The notes: generated by a model not told the origin, from the letters alone. 43,439 nucleotides of DNA from Saccoglossus kowalevskii (GCF_000003605.2 NW_003133029.1:1-43439), one strand, 5' to 3'. Shown: positions 20,842 to 33,085, counted from the first letter of the stretch. Made by a program: numbers and translations.

Positions 20842-22583
20842 CGTGCTGCTAATATAGGTGTACCACATGTAATTCTGAGAAAGCAAGGTGTAGAATTAAC
20901 CTGCTGCTAATAGAGGTGCACCATAAGTAATTCTGTGAAGGCAAGGTGTAGAATTAACCTGCTGCTAATATAGGTGCACCATATGTAATTCTGAGAAGGC
21001 AAGGTGTAGAATTAACCTGCTGCTAATAGAGGTGCACCATAAGTAATTCTGTGAAGGCAAGGTGTAGAATTAACCTGCTGCTAATATAGGTGCACCATAT
21101 GTAATTCTGAGAAGGCATGGTGTAGAATTAACCTGCTTCTGATAGAGGTATACCATATGTAATTCTGAGAAGGCATGGTGTAAAATTAACCTGCCGCTAA
21201 TAGAGGTACATCATATGTAATTCTGAGAAGGCATGGTGAAGAATTAACCTGCTGCTAATAGAGGTGCACCATAATGTAATTATGCGAAGGCAAGGTGTAG
21301 AATTAACCTGCTGCTAATAGAGGTGTACCATATGTAATTATGTGAAGGCACGGTGTAGAATTAACCTGCTGCTAATAGAGGTGAACCATAAGTAATTATG
21401 TGAAGGCATGGTGTAGAATTAACCTGCTGCTAATGGAGGTGCACCATACGTAATTCTGTGAAAGCAAGGTGTAGAATTAACCTGCTGCTAATAGAGGTGC
21501 ACCATAAGTAATTCTGTGAAGTCATGGTGTAGAATTAACCTGCTGCTAATAGAGGTGCACCATATGTAATTCCGAGAAGGCAAGGTGTAGAATTGACCTG
21601 CTGCTAATAGAGGTGCACCATATGTAATTCTGTGAAGGCAAGGTGTAGAATTAACCTGCTGCTAATAGAGGTGCACCATATGTAATTCTGAGAAGGCAAG
21701 GTGTAGAATTAACCAGCTGCTAATAGAGGTGCACCATATGTAATTCTGTGAAGGCAAGGTGTAGAAATAACCTGCTTCTAATATAGGTGCACCATATGTA
21801 ATTCTGAGAAGGCATGGTGTAGAATTTACCTGCTTCTGATAGGGGTACACCATATGTAATTCTGAGAAGGCATGGTGTAAAATTAAGCTGCTGCTAATAG
21901 AAGCGTACCTTATGTAATTGTGAGAAGGCAAGGCGTAGAATTAACCTGCCGCTAATAAAGGTGCATCATATGTAATTCTGAGAAGGCATAGTGAAGAATT
22001 AACCTGCTGCTAATAGAGGTGCACCATAATGTAATTATGTGAAGGCAAGGTGTAGAATTAACCTGCTGCTAATAGAGGTGTACCAAATGTAATTCTGTGA
22101 AGGCATGGTGTAGAATTAACCTGCTGCTAATGGAGGTGCACCATACGTAATTCTGTGAAAGCAAGGTGTAGAATTAACCTGCTGCTAATAGAGGTGCACC
22201 ATATGTAATTCCGAGAAGGCAAGGTGTAGAATTGACGTGCTGCTAATAGAGGTGCACCATATGTAATTCTGTGAAGGCAAGGTGTAGAATTAACCTGCTG
22301 CTAATAGAGGTGCACCATATGTAATTCTGAGAAGGCAAGGTGTAGAATTAACCTGCTGCTAATAGAGGTGCACCATATGTAATTCTGTGAAGGCATGGTG
22401 TAGAATTAACCTGCTGCTAATGGAGGTGCACCATACGTAATTCTGTGAAAGCAAGGTGTAGAATTAAACTGCTTCTAATATAGGTGTACCATGTGTAATT
22501 TTGTGAAGGCAAGGTGTAGAATTAACCTGCTTCTAATATAGGTGCTCCATATGTAATTCTGAGAAGGCATGGTGTAGAATTTA
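20842..22583 (+). repeat. Composite block beginning CGTGCTGCTAATATAGG
   Basis: A GTGTACCACATG/GAAAGC monomer starts the block, then A, D, A, D, E(TATACC), F(TACATC), G (21248), two monomers with ATTATGTG, J, K, M, N, O, N (GAAATAA), S, E, U, F, G and more. The same start occurs at 33086 and 40517. A similar series, lacking the first monomer, lies at 28131. The stretch at 21662-21931 is stop-free on the minus strand because the particular variants present remove the usual stops. It is not a gene. Confidence 0.84.
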
Positions 22584-22641
22584 CCTGCATATGATAGAGG
22601 TACACCATATGTAATTATGCGAAGGCAAGGTGTAGAATTAA
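22584..22641 (+). repeat. Hybrid E/G monomer at a junction
   Basis: The first half is E-like (CATATGATAGAGGTACACC) and the second half is G-like (ATTATGCGAAGGCAAGG), without the extra A of G, so it is 58 bp. H and a full 581-bp HOR follow. It marks an exchange point inside a monomer. Confidence 0.8.
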
Positions 22642-23281
22642 CATGCTGCTAATAGAGGTGTACCATATGTAATTCTGTGAAGGCATGGTGTAGAATTAAC
22701 CTGCTGCTAATAGAGGTGCACCATAAGTAATTCTGTGAAGGCAAGGTGTAGAATTAACCTGCTGGCAATATAGGTGCACCATATGTAATTCTGAGAAGGC
22801 ATGGTGTATAATTAACCTGCTGCTAATAGAGGTGCACCATAAGTAATTCTGTGAAGGCAAGGTGTAGAATTAACCTACTGCTAATAGAGGTGCACCATAT
22901 GTAATTCTGAGAAGGCAAGGTGTAGAGTTAACCTGCTGCTAATAGAGGTGCACCATAAGTAATTCTGTGAAGGCAAGGTGTAGAATTAACCTGCTGCTAA
23001 TATAGGTGCACCATATGTAATTCTGAGAAGGCATGGTGTAGAATTAACCTGCTTCTGATAGAGGTACACCATATGTAATTCTGAGAAGGCATGGTGTAAA
23101 ATTAACCTGCCGCTAATAGAGGTTCATCATATGTAATTCTGAGAAGGCATGGTGAAGAATTGACCTGCTGCTAATAGAGGTGCACCATAATGTAATTATG
23201 CGAAGGCAATGTGTAGAATTAACATGCTGCTAATAAGAGTGTACCATTATGTAATTCTGTGAAAGCATGGTGTAGAATTAA
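22642..23281 (+). repeat. 581-bp HOR array 3
   Basis: H (22642), then A B A C A D E F G H from 22700. It shares TGTATAATT (22804) and GAGTTAACC (22925) with the final HOR unit at 42491-43071, at an offset of 19,791 bp. The last H has two small insertions and one deletion (AATAAGAGTGTACCATTATG). Confidence 0.9.
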
Positions 23282-23860
23282 CTGCAGCTAATAGAGGTGA
23301 ACCATAAGTAATTCTGTGAAGGCATGGTGTAGAATTAACTGCTGCTAATGGAGGTGCACCATACGTAATTCTGTGAAAGCAAGGTGTAGAATTAACCTGC
23401 TGCTAATAGAGGTGCACCATAAGTAATTCTGTGAAGTCATGGTGTAGAATTAACCTGCTGCTAATGGAGGTGCACCATACGTAATTCTGTGAAGGCAAGG
23501 TGTAGAATTAACCTGCTGCTAATAGAGGTGCACCATAATGTAATTATGCGAAGGCAAGGTGTAGAATTAACATGCTGCTAATAGAGGTGTACCATATGTA
23601 ATTCTGTGAAGGCATGGTGTAGAATTAACCTGCTGCTAATAGAGGTGAACCATAAGTAATTCTTTGAAGGCATGGTGTAGAATTAATCTGCTGCTAATGG
23701 AGGGGCACCATACGTAATTCTGTGAAAGCAAGGTGTAGAATTAACCTGCTGCTAATAGAGGTGCACCATAAGTAATTCTGTGAAGTCATGGTGTAGAATT
23801 AACCTGCTGCTAATGGAGGTGCACCATAAGTAATTCTGCGAAGGCAAGGTGTAGAATTAA
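23164..23860 (+). repeat. G H I J K L modules
   Basis: G monomers at 23164 and 23512 flank H I J K and an L with CATACG. The second module has ATTCTTTGAAGG in I and GGAGGGGCACC in J (GGGGCAC at 23702). These markers recur at 39894 (offset 16,192) and in the copies at 32273 and 43188. Confidence 0.86.
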
Positions 23861-24266
23861 CCTGCTGCTAATAGAGGTGCACCATATGTAATTCCGAGAA
23901 GGCAAGGTGTAGAATTGACCTGCTGCTAATAGAGGTGCACCATATGTAATTCTGTGAAGGCAAGGTGTAGAATTAACCTGCTGCTAATAGAGGTGCACCA
24001 TATGTAATTCTGAGAAGGCAAGGTGTAGAATTAACCTGCTGCTAATAGAGGTGCACCATATGTAATTCTGTGAAGGCATGGTGTAGAATTAACCTGCTGC
24101 TAATGGAGGTGCACCATACGTAATTCTGTGAAAGTAAGGTGTAGAATTAACCTGCTGCTAATAGAGGTACACCATATGTAATGTTGAGAAGGCATAGTGT
24201 AGAATTAACCTGCTGCTAATAGAGGTGTACCATATGTAATTCTGAGAAGTCATGGTGTGGAATTGA
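23861..24266 (+). repeat. M N O P J V W run
   Basis: Monomers follow the order M (ATTCCGAG), N, O, P, J (GAAAGTAAGG), V (TAATGTTGAG) and a GTGTACC/GTCATGG monomer ending GTGGAATTGA. The same order follows the GGGGCACC module at 32640-33028 and 40070-40459. Confidence 0.84.
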
Positions 24267-25074
24267 CCTGCTGCTAATAGAGGTGCACCATAAGTAATTC
24301 TGTGAAGGCAAGGTGTAGAATTAACCTACTGCTAATAGAGGTGCACCATATGTAATTCTGAGAAGGCAAGGTGTAGAATTAACCTGCTGCTAATAGAGGT
24401 GCACCATAAGTAATTCTGTGAAGGCAAGGCGTAGAATTAACCTGCTGCTAATATAGGTGCACCATATGTAATTCTGAGAAGGCATGGTGTAGAATTAACC
24501 TGCTTCTGATAGAGGTACATCATATGTAATTCTGAGAAGGCATGGTGTAAAATTAACCTGCCGCTAATAGAGGTTCATCATATGTAATTCTGAGAAGGCA
24601 TGGTGAAGAATTAACCTGCTGCTAATAGAGGTGCACCATAATGTAATTATGCGAAGGCAAGGTGTAGAATTAACATGCTGCTAATAGAGGTGTACCATAT
24701 GTAATTCTGTGAAAGCATGGTGTAGAATTAACCTGCAGCTAATAGAGGTGAACCATAAGTAATTCTGTGAAGGCATGGTGTAGAATTAACCTGCTGCTAA
24801 TGGAGGTGCACCATACGTAATTCTGTGAAAGCAAGGTGTAGAATTAACCTGCTGCTAATAGAGGTGCACCATAAGTAATTCTGTGAAGTCATGGTGTAGA
24901 ATTAACCTGCTGCTAATGGAGGTGCACCATACGTAATTCTGTGAAGGCAAGGTGTAGAATTAACCTGCTGCTAATAGAGGTGCACCATAATGTAATTATG
25001 CGAAGGCAAGGTGTAGAATTAACATGCTGCTAATAGAGGTGTACCATATGTAATTCTGAGAAGGCATGGTGTAG
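24267..25074 (+). repeat. Partial 581-bp HOR joined to a G-L module
   Basis: A C A D E F G H start at 24267, 24325, 24383, 24441, 24499, 24557, 24615 and 24674. I J K L follow, and a second G at 24964, 349 bp after the first. The G-to-G stretch matches 39355-39704 at an offset of 14,740 bp. Confidence 0.86.
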
Positions 25075-25718
25075 AATTAACCTGCTGCTTATAGAGGTGC
25101 ACCATAAGTAATTCCGTGAAGGAAGGTGTAGAATTAACCTGCTGCTAATATAAGTGCACCATATGTAATTCTGAGAAGGCAAGGTGTCGAATTAACCTGC
25201 TGCTAATAGAGGTGCACCATAAGTAATTCTATGAAGTCATGGTGTAGAATTAACTTGCTGCTAATGGAGGTGCACCATATGTAATTCTGAGAAGGCATGG
25301 TGTAAAATTAACCTGCCGCTAATAGAGGTGCATCATATGTAATTCTGAGAAGGCATGGTGAAGAATTAACCTGCTGCTAATAGAGGTGCACCATAATGTA
25401 ATTATGCGAAGGCAAGGTGTAGAATTAACCTGCTGCTAATAGAGGTGTACCATATGTAATTCTGTGAAGGCACGGTGTAGAATTAACCTGCTGCTAATAG
25501 AGGTGAACCATAAGTAATTCTGTGAAGGCATGGTGTAAAATTAACCTGCTGCTAATGGAGGTGCACCATACGTAATTCTGTGAAAGCAAGGTGTAAAATT
25601 AACCTGCTGCTAATAGAGGTGCACCATAAGTAATTCTATGAAGTCATGGTGTAGAATTAACTTGCTGCTAATGGAGGTGCACCATATGTAATTCTGAGAA
25701 GGCATGGTGTAGAATTAA
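25075..25718 (+). repeat. CTTATAGAGG / ATTCCGTGAAGGAAGG block
   Basis: It starts with the 57-bp monomer (TTCCGTG at 25112) that also occurs at 9430, 18794, 30922 and 37412. AATATAAGTG, K (TCTATG), F, G, GTGTACC/CACGG, I, J and K (TCTATG) follow. It matches about 9405-10020 in order. Confidence 0.83.
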
Positions 25719-28246
25719 CCTGCTGCTAATAGAGGTGCACCATAAGTAATTCTGTGAAGGCAAGGTGTAGAATTAACCTACTGCTAATAGAGGTGCACCA
25801 TATGTAATTCTTAGAAGGCAAGGTGTAGAATTAACCTGCTGCTAATAGAGGTGCACCATAAGTAATTCTGTGAAGGCAAGGTGTAGAATTAACCTGCTGC
25901 TAATATAGGTGCACCATATGTAATTCTGAGAAGGCATGGTGTAGAATTAACCTGCTTCTGATAGAGGTACACCATATGTAATTCTGAGAAGGCATGGTGT
26001 AAAATTAACCTGCCGCTAATAGAGGTGCATCATATGTAATTCTGAGAAGGCATGGTGAAGAATTAACCTGCTGCTAATAGAGGTGCACAATAATGTAATT
26101 ATGCGAAGGCAAGGTGTAGAATTAACCTGCTGCTAATAGAGGTGTACCATATGTAATTCTGTGAAGGCACGGTGTAGAATTAACCTGCTGCTAATAGAGG
26201 TGAACCATAAGTAATTATGTGAAGGCATGGTGTAGAATTAACCTGCTGCTAATGGAGGTGCACCATACGTAATTCTGTGAAAGCAAGGTGTAGAATTAAC
26301 CTGCTGCTAATAGAGGAGCACCATAAGTAATTCTGTGAAGTCATGGTGTAGAATTAACCTGCTGCTAATAGAGGTGCACCATATGTAATTCCGAGAAGGC
26401 AAGGTGTAGAATTGACCTGCTGCTAATAGAGGTGCACCATATGTAATTCTGTGAAGGCAAGGTGTAGAATTAACCTGCTGCTAATAGAGGTGCACCATAT
26501 GTAATTCTGAGAAGGCAAGGTGTAGAATTAACCTGCTGCTAATAGAGGTGCACCATATGTAATTCTGTGAAGGCAAGGTGTAGAAATAACCTGCTTCTAA
26601 TATAGGTGCACCATATGTAATTCTGAGAAGGCATGGTGTAGAATTTACCTGCTTCTGATAGAGGTACACCATATGTAATTCTGAGAAGGCATGGTGTAAA
26701 ATTAAGCTGCTGCTAATAGAAGCGTACCATATGTAATTGTGAGAAGGCAAGGCGTAGAATTAACCTGCCGCTAACAAAGGTGCATCATATGAAATTCTGA
26801 GAAGGCATAGTGAAGAATTAACCTGCTGCTAATAGAGGTGCACCATAATGTAATTATGTGAAGGCAAGGTGTAGAATTAACCTGCTGCTAATAGAGGTGT
26901 ACCATATGTAATTCTGTGAAGGCATGGTGTAGAATTAACCTGCTGCTAATAGAGGTGAACCATAAGTAATTCTGTGAAGCCATGGTGTAGAATTAACCTG
27001 CTGCTAATCTAGGTGCACCATACGTAATTCTGTGAAAGCAAGGTGTAGAATTAACCTGCTGCTAATAGAGGTGCACCATATGTAATTCCGAGAAGGCATG
27101 GTGTAGAATTAACCTGCTGCTAATGGAGGTGCACCATAAGTACTTCTGTGAAGGCAAGGTGTAGAATTAACCTTCTGCTAATAGAGGTGCACCGTATGTA
27201 ATTCCGAGAAGGCAAGGTGTAGAATTGACCTGCTGCTAATAGAGGTGCACCATAAGTAATTCTGTGAAGGCATGGTGTAGAATTAACCTGCTGCTAATGG
27301 AGGTGCACCATAAGTAATTCTGTGAAGGCAAGGTATAGAATTAACCTGCTGCTAATAGAGGTGCACTGTATGTAATTCCGAGAAGGCAAGGTGTAGAATT
27401 GACCTGCTGCTAATAGAGGTGCACCATAAGTAATTCTGTGAAGGCATGGTGTAGAATTAACCTGCTGCTAATGGAGGTGCACCATAAGTAATTCGGTGAA
27501 GGCAAGGTGTAGAATTAACCTGCTGCTCATAGAGATGCACCATATGTAATTCCGAGAAGGCAAGGTGTAGAATTGACCTGCTGCTAATAGAGGTGCACCA
27601 TATGTAATTCTGTGAAGGCAAGGTGTAGAATTAACCTGCTGCTAATACAGGTGCACCATATGTAATTCTGAGAAGGCATGGTATAGAATTAACCTGCTGC
27701 TAATAGAGCTGCATCTTATGTAACCTGCTACTAACAGAAGCGTGCCACATGTAATTCTGAGCAGGCATGGTATAGAATTAACCTGCTGCTAATAGAGGTG
27801 CACCATGTGTAATTCTGAGAAGGCAAGGTGTAGAATTAACCTGCAGCTAATAGAGGTGCACCATATGTAATTCTGAGAAGGCATGGTGTAGAATTAACCT
27901 GCTTCTGATAGAGGTACACCATATGTAATTCTGAGAAGGCATGGTGTAAAATTAAGCTGCTGCTAATAAAAACGTACCATATGTAATTCTGAGAAGGCAA
28001 GGCGTAGAATTAACCTGCCGCTAATAGAGGTGCATCATATGTAATTCTGAGAAGGCATGGTGAAGAATTAACCTGCTGCTAATAGAGGTGCACCATAATG
28101 TAATTCTGAGAAAGCAAGGTGTAGAATTAACCTGCTGCTAATAGAGGTGCACCATAAGTAATTCTGTGAAGGCAAGGTGTAGAATTAACCTGCTGCTAAT
28201 ATAGGTGCACCATATGTAATTCTGAGAAGGCAAGGTGTAGAATTAA
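25719..28246 (+). repeat. 2.4-kb tandem duplication, left copy
   Basis: From the A monomer at 25835 onward the order repeats in the next 2.4 kb. E starts at 25951 and 28363 (offset 2,412). After one I monomer that only this copy has (about 26938-26995), the offset becomes 2,354: CCTTCTGCTAATAG at 27171 and 29525, and the 31-bp monomer at 27693 and 30047. AATCTAGG near 27006 and GCTAACAAAGG near 26770 are private. It ends in a hybrid G monomer at 28072-28130. Confidence 0.88.
28072..28130 (+). repeat. Hybrid G monomer at the duplication joint
   Basis: It keeps the extra A of G (CATAATGTAATT) but continues CTGAGAAAGCAAGG as in the GTGTACC/GAAAGC type, so it lacks the inverted-repeat right arm. 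The equivalent monomer 2,354 bp later (30426) is an intact G. It is the likely crossover point of the 2.4-kb tandem duplication. Confidence 0.8.
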
Positions 28247-30449
28247 CCTGCTGCTAATAGAGGTGCACCATAAGTAATTCTGTGAAGGCAAGGTGTAGAA
28301 TTAACCTGCTGCTAATATAGGTGCACCATATGTAATTCTGAGAAGGCATGGTGTAGAATTAACCTGCTTCTGATAGAGGTATACCATATGTAATTCTGAG
28401 AAGGCATGGTGTAAAATTAACCTGCCGCTAATAGAGGTACATCATATGTAATTCTGAGAAGGCATGGTGAAGAATTAACCTGCTGCTAATAGAGGTGCAC
28501 CATAATGTAATTATGCGAAGCAAAGGTGTAGAATTAACCTGCTGCTAATAGAGGTGTACCATATGTAATTATGTGAAGGCACGGTGTAGAATTAACCTGC
28601 TGCTAATAGAGGTGAACCATAAGTAATTATGTGAAGGCATGGTGTAGAATTAACCTGCTGCTAATGGAGGTGCACCATACGTAATTCTGTGAAAGCAAGG
28701 TGTAGAATTAACCTGCTGCTAATAGAGGTGCACCATAAGTAATTCTGTGAAGTCATGGTGTAGAATTAACCTGCTGCTAATAGAGGTGCACCATATGTAA
28801 TTCCGAGAAGGCAAGGTGTAGAATTGACCTGCTGCTAATAGAGGTGCACCATATGTAATTCTGTGAAGGCAAGGTGTAGAATTAACCTGCTGCTAATAGA
28901 GGTGCACCATATGTAATTCTGAGAAGGCAAGGTGTAGAATTAACCTGCTGCTAATAGAGGTGCACCATATGTAATTCTGTGAAGGCAAGGTGTAGAAATA
29001 ACCTGCTTCTAATATAGGTGCACCATATGTAATTCTGAGAAGGCATGGTGTAGAATTTACCTGCTTCTGATAGGGGTACACCATATGTAATTCTGAGAAG
29101 GCATGGTGTAAAATTAAGCTGCTGCTAATAGAAGCGTACCATATGTAATTGTGAGAAGGCAAGGCGTAGAATTAACCTGCCGCTAATAAAGGTGCATCAT
29201 ATGTAATTCTGAGAAGGCATAGTGAAGAATTAACCTGCTGCTAATAAAGGTGCACCATAATGTAATTATGTGAAGGCAAGGTGTAGAATTAACCTGCTGC
29301 TAATAGAGGTGTACCATATGTAATTCTGTGAAGGCATGGTGTAGAATTAACCTGCTGCTAATGGAGGTGCACCATACGTAATTCTGTGAAAGCAAGGTGT
29401 AGAATTAACCTGCTGCTAATAGAGGTGCACCATATGTAATTCCGAGAAGGCATGGTGTAGAATTAACCTGCTGCTAATGGAGGTGCACCATAAGTAATTC
29501 TGTGAAGGCAAGGTGTAGAATTAACCTTCTGCTAATAGAGGTGCACCGTATGTAATTCCGAGAAGGCAAGGTGTAGAATTGACCTGCTGCTAATAGAGGT
29601 GCACCATAAGTAATTCAGTGAAGGCATGGTGTAGAATTAACCTGCTGCTAATGGAGGTGCACCATAAGTAATTCTGTGAAGGCAAGGTGTAGAATTAACC
29701 TGCTGCTAATAGAGGTGCACCGTATGTAATTCCGAGAAGGCAAGGTGTAGAATTGACCTGCTGCTAATAGAGGTGCACCATAAGTAATTCTGTGAAGGCA
29801 TGGTGTAGAATTAACCTGCTGCTAATGGAGGTGCACCATAAGTAATTCGGTGAAGGAAAGGTGTAGAATTAACCTGCTGCTCATAGAGATGCACCATATG
29901 TAATTCCGAGAAGGCAAGGTGTAGAATTGACCTGCTGCTAATAGAGGTGCACCATATGTAATTCTGTGAAGGCAAGGTGTAGAATTAACCTGCTGCTAAT
30001 AGAGGTGCACCATATGTAATTCTGAGAAGGCATGGTATAGAATTAACCTGCTGCTAATAGAGCTGCATCTTATGTAACCTGCTACTAATAGAAGCGTGCC
30101 ACATGTAATTCTGAGCAGGCATGGTATAGAATTAACCTGCTGCTAATAGAGGTGCACCATATGTAATTCTGAGAAGGCAAGGTGTAGAATTAACCTGCTG
30201 CTAATAGAGGTGCACCATATGTAATTCTGAGAAGGCATGGTGTAGAATTAACCTGCTTCTGATAGAGGTACACCATATGTAATTCTGAGAAGGCATGGTG
30301 TAAAATTAAGCTGCTGCTAATAAAAACGTACCATATGTAATTCTGAGAAGGCAAGGCGTAGAATTAACCTGCCGCTAATAGAGGTGCATCATATGTAATT
30401 CTGAGAAGGCATGGTGAAGAATTAACCTGCTGCTAATAGAGGTGCACCA
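28247..30449 (+). repeat. 2.4-kb tandem duplication, right copy
   Basis: It matches 25835-28095 monomer by monomer except for one missing I monomer. It shares TATACC and TACATC variants, and TAGGGGTACACC (about 29072), with the block at about 21.1-21.9 kb instead of with its left neighbour. The right copy was therefore converted by, or derived from, that lineage. The 31-bp truncated monomer is at 30047-30077. Confidence 0.87.
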
Positions 30450-30775
30450 TAATGTAATTATGCGAAGGCAAGGTGTAGAATTAACCTGCTGCTAATAGAG
30501 GTGTACCATATGTAATTCTGTGAAGGCATGGTGTAGAATTAACCTGCTGCTAATAGAGGTGAACCATACGTAATTCTGTGAAAGCAAGGTGTAGAATTAA
30601 CCTGCTGCTAATAGAGGTGCACCATATGTAATTCTGAGAAGGCATGGTGTAGAATTAACCTGCGTCTAATAGAGGTTCACCGTAAGTAATTCTGAGAAGG
30701 CAAGGTGTAGAATTTAACCTGCTGCTAATAGAGGTGCACCATATGTAATTTCTGAAAAGGCATGTGTAGAATTAA
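30450..30775 (+). repeat. Locally irregular monomers
   Basis: After GTGTACC and I/J-hybrid monomers come copies with CTGCGTCTAAT, TTCACCGTAAG, AATTTAACC, ATTTCTGAAAAGG and CATGTGTAG. These include 1-bp gains and losses in successive monomers. CTGCGTC appears only here and in the next monomer (30776). The stretch joins the end of the 2.4-kb duplication to a block from another lineage. Confidence 0.75.
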
Positions 30776-32157
30776 CCTGCGTCTAATATAGGTGCACCAT
30801 ATGCAATTCTGAGAAGGCATGGTGTAGAATTAACTGCTGCTAATATAGGTGCACCATATGCAATTCTGAGAAGGCATGGTGTAGAATTAACCTGCTGCTT
30901 ATAGAGGTGCACCATAAGTAATTCCGTGAAGGAAGGTGTAGAATTAACCTGCTGCTAATATAAGTGCACCATATGTAATTCTGAGAAGGCAAGGTGTCGA
31001 ATTAACCTGCTGCTAATAGAGGTGCACCATAAGTAATTCTATGAAGTCATGGTGTAGAATTAACTTGCTGCTAATGGAGGTGCACCATATGTAATTCTGA
31101 GAAGGCATGGTGTAAAATTAACCTGCCGCTAATAGAGGTGCATCATATGTAATTCTGAGAAGGCATGGTGAAGAATTAACCTGCTGCTAATAGAGGTGCA
31201 CCATAATGTAATTATGCGAAGGCAAGGTGTAGAATTAACCTGCTGCTAATAGAGGTGTATTATATGTAATTCTGTGAAGGCACGGTGTAGAATTAACCTG
31301 CTGCTAATAGAGGTGCACCATAAGTAATTCTGTGAAGGCAAGGTGTAGAATTAACCTGCTGCTAATATAGGTGCACCATATGTAATTCTGAGAAGGCATG
31401 GTGTAGAATTAAACTGCTTCTGATAGAGGTACACCATATGTAATTCTGAGAAGGCATGGTGTAAAATTAAGCTGCTGCTAATAAAAGCGTACCATATGTA
31501 ATTCTGAGAAGGCAAGGCGTAGAATTAACCTGCCGCTAATAGAGGTGCATCATATGTAATTCTGAGAAGGCATGGTGAAGAATTAACCTGCTGCTAATAG
31601 AGGTGCACCATAATGTAATTATGCGAAGGCAAGGTGTAGAATTAACCTGCTGCTAATAGAGGTGTACCATATGTAATTCTGTGAAGGCATGGTGTAGAAT
31701 TAACCTGCTGCTAATAGAGGTGAACCATAAGTAATTCTGTGAAGGCATGGTGTAGAATTAACCTGCTGCTAATGGAGGTGCACCATACGTAATTCTGTGA
31801 AAGCAAGGAGTAGAATTAACCTGCTGCTAATAGAGGTGCACTATAAGTAATTCTGTGAAGTCATGGTGTAGAATTATCCTGCTGCTAATGGAGGTGCACC
31901 ATAAGTAATTCTGTGAAGCAAGGCCTGCTGCTAATAGAGGTGCACCATATATAATTCCGAGAAGGCAAGGTGTAGAATTGACCTGCTGCTAATTAGAGGT
32001 GCACCATATGTAATTCTGTGAAGGCAAGGTGTAGAATTAACCTGCTGCTAATAGAGGTGCACCGTATGTAATTCTGAGAAGGCAAGGTGTAGAATTAACC
32101 TGCTGCTAATAGAGGTGCACCATATGTAATTCTGTGAAGGCATGGTGTAGAATTAAC
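30776..32157 (+). repeat. Composite block matching about 18.65-20.03 kb
   Basis: TTCCGTG at 30922 and the 46-bp monomer junction at 31924 lie 12,128 bp after their counterparts at 18794 and 19796. The order between is the same (AATATAAGTG, K, F, G, CACGG, A, D, E, AATAAAAGCG, F, G, GTGTACC, I, J, K). A GTGTATTATATG change at about 31257 is private. Confidence 0.87.
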
Positions 32158-33085
32158 CTGCAGCTAATAGAGGTGAACCATAAGTAATTCTGTGAAGGCA
32201 AGGTGTAGAATTAACCTGCTGCTAATGGAGGTGCACCATACGTAATTCTGTGAAGGCAAGGTGTAGAATTAACCTGCTGCTAATAGAGGTGCACCATAAT
32301 GTAATTATGCGAAGGCAAGGTGTAGAATTAACATGCTGCTAATAGAGGTGTACCATATGTAATTCTGTGAAGGCATGGTGTAGAATTAACCTGCTGCTAA
32401 TAGAGTTGAACCATAAGTAATTCTTTGAAGGCATGGTGTAGAATTAATCTGCTGCTAATGGAGGGGCACCATACGTAATTCTGTGAAAACAAGGTGTAGA
32501 ATTAACCTGCTGCTAATAGAGGTGCACCATAAGTAATTCTGTGAAGTCATGGTGTAGAATTAACCTGCTGCTAATGGAGGTGCACCATAAGTAATTCTGT
32601 GAAGGCAAGGTGTAGAATTAACCTGCTGCTAATAGAGGTGCACCATATGTAATTCCGAGAAGGCAAGGTGTAGAACTGACCTGCTGCTAATAGAGGTGCA
32701 CCATATGTAATTCTGTGAAGGCAAGGTGTAGAATTAACCTGCTGCTAATAGAGGTGCACCATATGTAATTCTGAGAAGGCAAGGTGTAGAATTAACCTGC
32801 TGCTAATAGAGGTGCACCATATGTAATTCTGTGAAGGCATGGTGTAGAATTAACCTGCTGCTAATGGAGGTGCACCATACGTAATTCTGTGAAAGTAAGG
32901 TGTAGAATTAACCTGCTGCTAATAGAGGTACACCATATGTAATGTTGAGAAGGCATAGTGTAGAATTAACCTGCTGCTAATAGAGGTGTACCATATGTAA
33001 TTCTGAGAAGTCATGGTGTGGAATTGACCTGCTGCTAATAGAGGTACACCATATGTAATTCTGAGAAGGCATGGTGTAGAATTAA
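32158..33085 (+). repeat. I, L, then G H I J K L M N O P J V W
   Basis: G at 32273 heads a run matching 39704-40516 at an offset of 7,431 bp and 23512-24266. GTTGAACC (32405) and GAAAACAAGG (about 32488) are shared only with the last 250 bp of the window (43320 and 43400), at an offset of 10,915 bp. J and K, present before G at 39530-39645, are missing here and at 43130. Confidence 0.87.

Noticed and set aside
21662-21931. Protein-coding gene on the minus strand (89 codons; also at 26481, 28893, 41336 and a 65-codon one at 34441)
   Set aside because: The predicted residues repeat with a 58-residue period caused by reading the satellite in three frames. There is no promoter, ribosome-binding or splice context, and the same DNA in neighbouring monomers is full of stops.
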